From DSBG01 sp049975365 (GTDB taxonomy: Bacteria > Desulfobacterota > Desulfomonilia > UBA1062), in the NCBI GenBank assembly GCA_049975365.1, contig JBNGDS010000086.1, forward strand, positions 1 through 10,450: a stretch of DNA of 10,450 nt. Direction: 5' to 3'. Below are positions 5,761 to 10,450 of the stretch, one piece after another; position 1 is the first letter of the stretch; every line of letters begins with the position of its first letter. The notes under the pieces are model-generated. The model saw only the letters and a program-made list of their open reading frames with translations, made no database searches and had not been told where the DNA came from. The translations under genes were made by a program, and so were the position numbers.

Positions 5761-7374
5761 ATGTCATCGAAATCTCATCTGAACCAGGTGATTGCATCTC
5801 ACCTGGTGGAACTCAAAGCAGACAGCATGCCGGACAGGCAGGTCTACATCTTTGAGAAAGGAGAGCACGGGGAAGACATTCTCACATATCAGAAACTCCA
5901 TGACAATTCGAACAAGGTCGCTCGCATGCTGCTTGATAATGGCATCCAGCAGGGTGATACCTTCGCGGTCTTCATGCGGAATTACCCCGCGTTCGTCTAC
6001 GCTCTCCTTGCAGGAACCACCATCGGGGCAATCATGATCCCCATCGACCCCAGGTCCAGGGGAGACAGGCTGAAGTTCTTCTTCAAGAACTCCGGTGCAA
6101 AGGCAGCCATTGTCTCCGACGAGTGCCTGGAACAGCTCAGCGAAGTCATCGATGATCTCAAGGAGGTCAAGCTCATCTCGGTAGCATACCAGCCGGAGCA
6201 CAATGTGCCCGTTGACAGCAGGTTCCACGTTCTGAACGAAACGATCGAGAAGGACTCGTGGGAAAAAGTCGACCAGAAGATATTTGACGTGCGGCAACCC
6301 ATGCAGATCATCTACACCTCGGGGACCACAGGAGACCCCAAGGGTGTGAAGATCCGGAACAACCGCACGGGGGTCTACAACATCCTGAACCAGCTCGTCT
6401 GGAAGTACAAGCCGACCGACGTGCTCTACAACGGGTTGTCACTGACCCATGGAAATGCACAGGCCGTCACCCTGTTCCCGGCACTGTATTCCGGGATATC
6501 GGCGGTCTTCAGCCCGCGTTTCACGAAGAGCAGGATCTGGGACATCTGCAGGAAGTATGGATGCACGACCTTCTCCCTGCTGGGTGGCATGATGGGTGGA
6601 ATCTTCAACGAACCGGAAAAACCGAATGATGCGGACAACCCGGTGAATGTCGTCATCAGCGCCGGGACCCCGCCGTCGATCTGGGAGGAATTCGAAAAAC
6701 GGTTCAATGTCAAGATCCTCGAGTGGTACGGCGCTGTGGAAGGCGGTTTTGCCTATAAGCCCATCGGCAAAGGCCCTATCGGTTCCTTCGGGAAACCGGT
6801 GCCAGGGGTCATGGAATTCAAGGTGGTGGACGAGAACGACACCGAGGTCCCGGTTGGCCAGATGGGGGAACTCATCAGCAGGATGATTCGAGGGGACACC
6901 AAGGTGGACTACCTCGGTCTGCCCGAGGCATCGAAAGAAAAGACCATGGGCGGATGGCTCAGGAGCGGAGATATCGTCCACAAGGATGCCGAGGGGTGGT
7001 ACTACTTCGACTTCAGGAAGGGAACCGAGCTCCGCAGGGCAGGAGATTTCATCCAGCCGGATCATGTGGAGCGTGTCATCGGAGAGCACCCCGATGTGAG
7101 CGAAGTGTGTGTATACGGGATTCCCGCTGCGTCCGGTGCCCCTGGCGAGAGCGACCTGGTCGCAGCCATTTCACCATTTGAAGGGAAGACTATCGACCCG
7201 AAGGAGATCTTTGAAACCTGCAGGAAAAGCCTGGAGGCGAATTTCATCCCCTCCTTTCTCCAGATCGTGGCCGACATCCCCAAGACGATCTCGGAAAAAG
7301 CACTGGACCGGAAGTTGAGGGAGGATTTCCAGAACAAGATCGGGACACTGTACGCATACGACGACTTCAAATGA
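5761..7374 (+). CDS. AMP-forming acyl-CoA synthetase (acyl-CoA ligase)
   Basis: A 537-residue member of the adenylate-forming (ANL) superfamily, of normal length. It activates a carboxylic acid with ATP to the acyl-AMP and then to the acyl-CoA. Visible motifs are the P-loop-like YTSGTTGDPKG (185-195), YGAVEGG (323-329) in place of the common YG-x-TE, RSGD (401-404) with KDAEGWYYFDFRKGTELRRAGDFI, and the C-terminal PKTISEK with the predicted catalytic lysine K513. The usual Gly before this Lys is Glu. The overall pattern resembles crotonobetaine/carnitine-CoA ligase-like enzymes, but the substrate cannot be assigned. ATG 5761 has AAGGAGG at 5749-5755. It follows the second DUF2148 gene by 20 bp, so they are probably cotranscribed. 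Confidence 0.9.
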   Translation: MSSKSHLNQVIASHLVELKADSMPDRQVYIFEKGEHGEDILTYQKLHDNSNKVARMLLDNGIQQGDTFAVFMRNYPAFVYALLAGTTIGAIMIPIDPRSRGDRLKFFFKNSGAKAAIVSDECLEQLSEVIDDLKEVKLISVAYQPEHNVPVDSRFHVLNETIEKDSWEKVDQKIFDVRQPMQIIYTSGTTGDPKGVKIRNNRTGVYNILNQLVWKYKPTDVLYNGLSLTHGNAQAVTLFPALYSGISAVFSPRFTKSRIWDICRKYGCTTFSLLGGMMGGIFNEPEKPNDADNPVNVVISAGTPPSIWEEFEKRFNVKILEWYGAVEGGFAYKPIGKGPIGSFGKPVPGVMEFKVVDENDTEVPVGQMGELISRMIRGDTKVDYLGLPEASKEKTMGGWLRSGDIVHKDAEGWYYFDFRKGTELRRAGDFIQPDHVERVIGEHPDVSEVCVYGIPAASGAPGESDLVAAISPFEGKTIDPKEIFETCRKSLEANFIPSFLQIVADIPKTISEKALDRKLREDFQNKIGTLYAYDDFK

Positions 7375-7459
7375 AGGTGCGCCTGTTCCGCGCTGAACAT
7401 GATGAAGCGGTGATCCATGGGTTCACGTACAGAGAAATGCACCCAAAAAGGAGGTTTTC

Positions 7460-8692
7460 ATGTCATACACGGAATTGAATCTTGAAATGACAGATGAACA
7501 CATTGCGTTGAAGGAGAACGCGCACAAGTTTGCTGTGGAGGTTTTGAGGCCTGCTGCGATCGAGCTCGACAAGATGACCCCCGAGCAGGTGATCGCAAAG
7601 GACTCCATCTACTGGGACTGCATGAGGAAGATGTACCAGAATGGCTACCACTCGATACTGATCCCTGACGAGTATGGCGGGCTCGGCCTCGATCCCTTAG
7701 GAATCCACATCGTGTTTGAAGAGCTCTCGTACGGCAGCGTCGGATTCGCTGTTTCCATCGGGGTATCGTGCTTTTCAGCCTTCTACTCGTCCCTCATCGC
7801 GGACGATCGAATCATCGATAAGTTTATCATCCCCTATGTGAACTGCACGGATGCCAGCATCATGTCGTGCTGGGCAATCACCGAACCTGACCATGGATCA
7901 GACATCCTCATGCCTTTCAGCGAAATCTTCAACGATTCCAAGATTACGCAGCAGGTCAAGGCTGTCAGGAAGGGTGACAGGTACATCATCAATGGCCAGA
8001 AATCGGCATGGGTGTCCAATGGGCCCATTTCCACGCAGGCTGCTCTGTTTGTCAATATCGATCCGTCCATGGGAATGGCGGGCGGGGGAATCGGCATAAT
8101 GGATCTCACCCAGCCGGGTGTCTCCAGAGGCAAGCCGCTCGACAAGATGGGTCAGCGGGAGCTTCCCCAGGGAGAGATCTATTTCGACAATGCGGAGATG
8201 CCCATTGAAGATATGATCATCGACCAGGAGAGCTACGAGATGTTCACCGACATTACCCTCGCCACAGCAAATGCATGCATGGGGGCGTTCTTCACAGGGC
8301 TCGCGCAGTCCGCCTACGACATGGCGCTGGCCTATTCGAAAGAACGCGTCCAGGGCGGCAGGCGGCTCTGCGACCACCTGACCGTCCGGAGGAAGCTCTT
8401 CGACATGTTCTCCAAGGTGGAACTCTCAAGGGCATACTCGCGTGCGGCACTGCAGTACAACCTGTCCACGCAGCCCCCTGCCACCCAGTACTCGATCGCG
8501 GCCAAGGTCTTCGCCACCAACTCAGCCTTTGAGGTGGCGAGCGATGCCCTGCAGATATTCGGCGGGAACGGTCTGTCCAGGGAATATCCCATAGAGAAGC
8601 TCTTCAGAGATGCCCGGGCCGGCATGATCGAAGACGGGTCAAACGACATCCTTTCCATCGCTGCCACTGGCCTGATACTCCGCGACGAATAA
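7460..8692 (+). CDS. Acyl-CoA dehydrogenase with Asp at the usual catalytic Glu position
   Basis: A 410-residue FAD-dependent acyl-CoA dehydrogenase that would oxidise an acyl-CoA at C2-C3 and pass electrons to an electron-transfer flavoprotein. Motifs are IPDEYGGLGLDPLG (68-81), the FAD/substrate signature CWAITEPDHGSD (137-148), GQKSAWVSNGP, the C-terminal domain ALQIFGGNGLSREYPIEKLFRDAR, and MIEDGSNDIL (389-398). In medium-chain-type enzymes the last motif is IYEGT with the catalytic Glu; by alignment that position is D392 here, with E391 just before. No acid is evident at the helix-G position used by isovaleryl-CoA dehydrogenases. The start has AAAAAGGAGG 5 nt upstream. The 85-bp gap before it shows no clear promoter. 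Confidence 0.92.
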   Translation: MSYTELNLEMTDEHIALKENAHKFAVEVLRPAAIELDKMTPEQVIAKDSIYWDCMRKMYQNGYHSILIPDEYGGLGLDPLGIHIVFEELSYGSVGFAVSIGVSCFSAFYSSLIADDRIIDKFIIPYVNCTDASIMSCWAITEPDHGSDILMPFSEIFNDSKITQQVKAVRKGDRYIINGQKSAWVSNGPISTQAALFVNIDPSMGMAGGGIGIMDLTQPGVSRGKPLDKMGQRELPQGEIYFDNAEMPIEDMIIDQESYEMFTDITLATANACMGAFFTGLAQSAYDMALAYSKERVQGGRRLCDHLTVRRKLFDMFSKVELSRAYSRAALQYNLSTQPPATQYSIAAKVFATNSAFEVASDALQIFGGNGLSREYPIEKLFRDARAGMIEDGSNDILSIAATGLILRDE

Positions 8693-8728
8693 ACCCTCCA
8701 TGAGATTGATCCATACCCTCCATATGCT

Positions 8729-8756
8729 CCCTCTCCCCCCAGCTGGGGGGAGAGGG
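8729..8756. repeat. Perfect 28-bp GC-rich palindrome between the dehydrogenase and thiolase genes
   Basis: CCCTCTCCCCCC (8729-8740) is followed by AGCT and then the exact complement GGGGGGAGAGGG (8745-8756). It would form a very stable hairpin with a minimal loop in RNA. No T-run follows (CCATTTCTCG), so it is not a textbook intrinsic terminator. C-rich CCCTCTCC arms resemble small palindromic repeats dispersed between genes in many proteobacteria, so it may be a copy of such an element. It could also reduce read-through or protect upstream mRNA ends. Confidence 0.8.
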
Positions 8757-8812
8757 CCATTTCTCGAGGAGTTGAAAGACGAACGAACTATCAAGAATGA
8801 AGGAGACGCCAC

Positions 8813-10051
8813 ATGAGTGATGTATTTGTCATTGGATCAGGCATGATCAGGTTCAACAAATACCCGGACAAGACAGTCCGGGGCATGGCGCACGAGGCCA
8901 TAGACCTGGTGCTGAAGGATGCCGGGCTGAACAAAGAGGACATCCAGGCAGCCTACGTGTCCAACACGTTCTGGGGTATGTTCTCGAACCAGCACTCCAT
9001 CCGGGGAGAGGTCATGCTGTGGGACATCGGGATAGACCGCATCCCCATCGTAAACTGCGAGAATGCCTGTGCAGGAGCATCAACCGCGTTCTACCTCGGA
9101 TACACCGCCATCAGGGCGGGTATGTTCGACGTGATCCTTGCCCTGGGTTCTGAAAAGATCACTCACCCGAACAAGGCCCTCTCCCTTGGGGCGTATGCCT
9201 CCTGCATGGATGTGGAAAACTTCGCAGAGCATATCAGGATGTTCGAAGAGTTGAGCCAGCGCTTCACCGTGCAGATTCCCGAGGACCAGACTCCCCCAGG
9301 AGAGGGGCGAAGCATCTTCATGGACGCCTATGCGATGGGGGCGCGGTGGCACATGTCGAAGTTCGGCTCCACCCAGAATCAGCTCGCCGTCATCTGTTCC
9401 AAGAATCACTGGCACGGCTCATTGAATCCCCTGTCTCAGTACCAGACGGACATGACGGTCGAAGAGGTGCTTGCCGATAGGCCTGTTGCCTACCCGCTCA
9501 CACGAGCCATGTGTGCTCCTGTGGGAGATGGGGCCGCTGCATCGATCCTGTGCTCTGAATCCTTCCTCAGGAAGCTTTCCCAGGCGAGACCGATTCGCAT
9601 ACGTGCATCTGTCCTGGGTTCAGGGATGCACCGCGACATCGACGGCCCGGATATCGGCGAGCGGCTCTCGAAGCAGGCCTACGATATGGCAGGTCTCGGC
9701 CCGGACGATATCGACCTGGCGGAGCTGCACGATGCAACAGCCTATGGCGAGCTTCACCAGAGCGAAGTCATGGGATTCTGTCCCGTGGGTGAAGGGGGCA
9801 TCTTCGCTGAATCAGGTGCCACAAAACTCGGGGGCTCGCTGCCCATCAACACGAGTGGGGGACTGGAATGCAGGGGGCACCCCATTGGTGCATCCGGACT
9901 TGCCCAGATACACGAGATCGTCACTCAGCTGAGAGGCGAGGCAGGAAAGCGCCAGGTAGAAGGAGCCAGAATAGGGTTGACGGAGAACGGAGGCGGCAAC
10001 ATCGGGGTGGAAGAAGCATCCATGACGATCCACATCCTGGAGAAGGTCTGA
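8813..10051 (+). CDS. Thiolase-superfamily protein (SCP2-thiolase-like acetyl-CoA acetyltransferase)
   Basis: A 412-residue thiolase-fold protein with ATG 8813 preceded by AAGGAG with 7-nt spacing. It has the nucleophile motif NCENACAGAS with C86, HDATAYGELHQSE from H306, and GGLECRGHPIGASGLAQ with the catalytic-type H356. The C-terminus is GLTENGGGNIGVEEASMTIH. Classical thiolases have a second cysteine near the C-terminus (C-x-GGG) and SCP2-type thiolases have one in HDCF. Here these positions are N-GGG and HDAT; C353, just before GHPIG, is the only nearby cysteine. The family cleaves 3-ketoacyl-CoA or runs the reverse condensation; some relatives work with a DUF35 partner, not seen here. 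It probably acts after the dehydrogenase in chain shortening. Confidence 0.85.
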   Translation: MSDVFVIGSGMIRFNKYPDKTVRGMAHEAIDLVLKDAGLNKEDIQAAYVSNTFWGMFSNQHSIRGEVMLWDIGIDRIPIVNCENACAGASTAFYLGYTAIRAGMFDVILALGSEKITHPNKALSLGAYASCMDVENFAEHIRMFEELSQRFTVQIPEDQTPPGEGRSIFMDAYAMGARWHMSKFGSTQNQLAVICSKNHWHGSLNPLSQYQTDMTVEEVLADRPVAYPLTRAMCAPVGDGAAASILCSESFLRKLSQARPIRIRASVLGSGMHRDIDGPDIGERLSKQAYDMAGLGPDDIDLAELHDATAYGELHQSEVMGFCPVGEGGIFAESGATKLGGSLPINTSGGLECRGHPIGASGLAQIHEIVTQLRGEAGKRQVEGARIGLTENGGGNIGVEEASMTIHILEKV

Positions 10052-10116
10052 TCTATGTGTGAGGGGGCTCCGTTTGTGTATGGAATCAGCTCCCTGTGTG
10101 AAAGGAGCGGGAACAG

Positions 10117-10450
10117 GTGAAACGGGTGTTCATCACCGGCGTGTCCGGCTATTTCGGCCCAAAGCTCGTGTCTCTCATGGAAAAAAAGGAGGATGTGGGA
10201 GAGATCATTGGTGTCGATATCAAGCAGCCCTCCTTTTCGTCTGAGAAACTCACCTTTTTCAGGCACGATGTACGGGATGATTTCCTTCCGCTGATCGAAG
10301 GAAAGGGAATCGACTGGGCTATCCATACCGCCTACATCCTTCCGCCCATACACGACAAGTGCCTCATGGAGGACATCAACATCAACGGCACGATCAACTT
10401 TCTGAATGCATGTGCACATGCGGCTGTACCGCAGATCGTGCAGTGTTCGT
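10117..10450 (+). CDS. NAD(P)-dependent epimerase/dehydratase (extended SDR), 3'-truncated
   Basis: The first 111 codons of an extended short-chain dehydrogenase/reductase, cut by the window end. It opens KRVFITGVSGYFGPKLVSLM, the Rossmann T-G-x-x-G-x-x-G nucleotide-binding motif. EIIGVDIKQP (second strand with the acidic residue), FRHDVRDD (adenine-site Asp), WAIHTAYILPP and INGTINFLNACAHAAVPQIVQCS follow, all in the order of this family. The GTG at 10117 is chosen because AAAGGAG (10101-10107) lies 9 nt before it and the Rossmann strand begins immediately. It is 65 bp after the thiolase gene and likely in the same operon. The substrate (sugar nucleotide, steroid-like or hydroxyacyl compound) cannot be decided from this fragment. 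Confidence 0.85.
   Translation, partial: MKRVFITGVSGYFGPKLVSLMEKKEDVGEIIGVDIKQPSFSSEKLTFFRHDVRDDFLPLIEGKGIDWAIHTAYILPPIHDKCLMEDININGTINFLNACAHAAVPQIVQCS

Overview
The window looks like a chromosomal segment from an anaerobic deltaproteobacterium (Desulfobacterota, in the range of syntrophs or sulfate reducers). This is inferred from moderately GC-rich coding DNA, strong AAGGAGG-type ribosome sites, acyl-CoA catabolism genes next to iron-sulfur DUF2148 proteins, and a recoded UGA codon with a bacterial-type SECIS hairpin. No RNA genes, insertion sequences or CRISPR arrays are visible.

Layout. (1) Positions 3-1310 (+) hold the 3' part of an acetyl-CoA hydrolase / CoA-transferase fused to a C-terminal GNAT acetyltransferase domain. 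(2) Convergent to it, 2799-1438 (-) encodes an FAD/NAD(P)-dependent CoA-disulfide reductase / NADH oxidase family protein. Its redox-active cysteine codon (codon 43) is an in-frame TGA. A 7-bp stem with a GGUC loop starts 14 nt after the TGA, so I read the gene as a selenoprotein of 453 residues, not a broken gene. (3) The divergent region 2800-3219 carries a minus-strand promoter candidate, a plus-strand TTGACA-N17-TATACA promoter candidate, and two 18-bp TetR-type operators just downstream of it. (4) Positions 3220-3828 (+) encode a TetR/AcrR-family regulator, probably autoregulated. (5) From 3981 to the window end lies a co-directional gene set: an SCP2 lipid-carrier protein, two tandem DUF2148 iron-sulfur proteins, an AMP-forming acyl-CoA ligase, an acyl-CoA dehydrogenase, a thiolase-family enzyme and the start of an NAD-dependent epimerase/dehydratase.

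Working together (inference): the ligase activates a carboxylic acid to its CoA thioester, the dehydrogenase oxidises it and the thiolase-like protein cleaves or condenses the acyl chain. The SCP2 protein may carry a hydrophobic substrate or CoA ester, and the DUF2148 pair may serve an unknown redox role. The TetR regulator is probably CoA-ester responsive. The substrate cannot be named from sequence. Two enzymes have non-canonical active-site positions: Asp in place of the usual catalytic Glu in the dehydrogenase, and no recognisable second catalytic Cys in the thiolase. This hints at an unusual substrate. The best observation in the window is the selenocysteine-containing CoA-disulfide-reductase-like protein.
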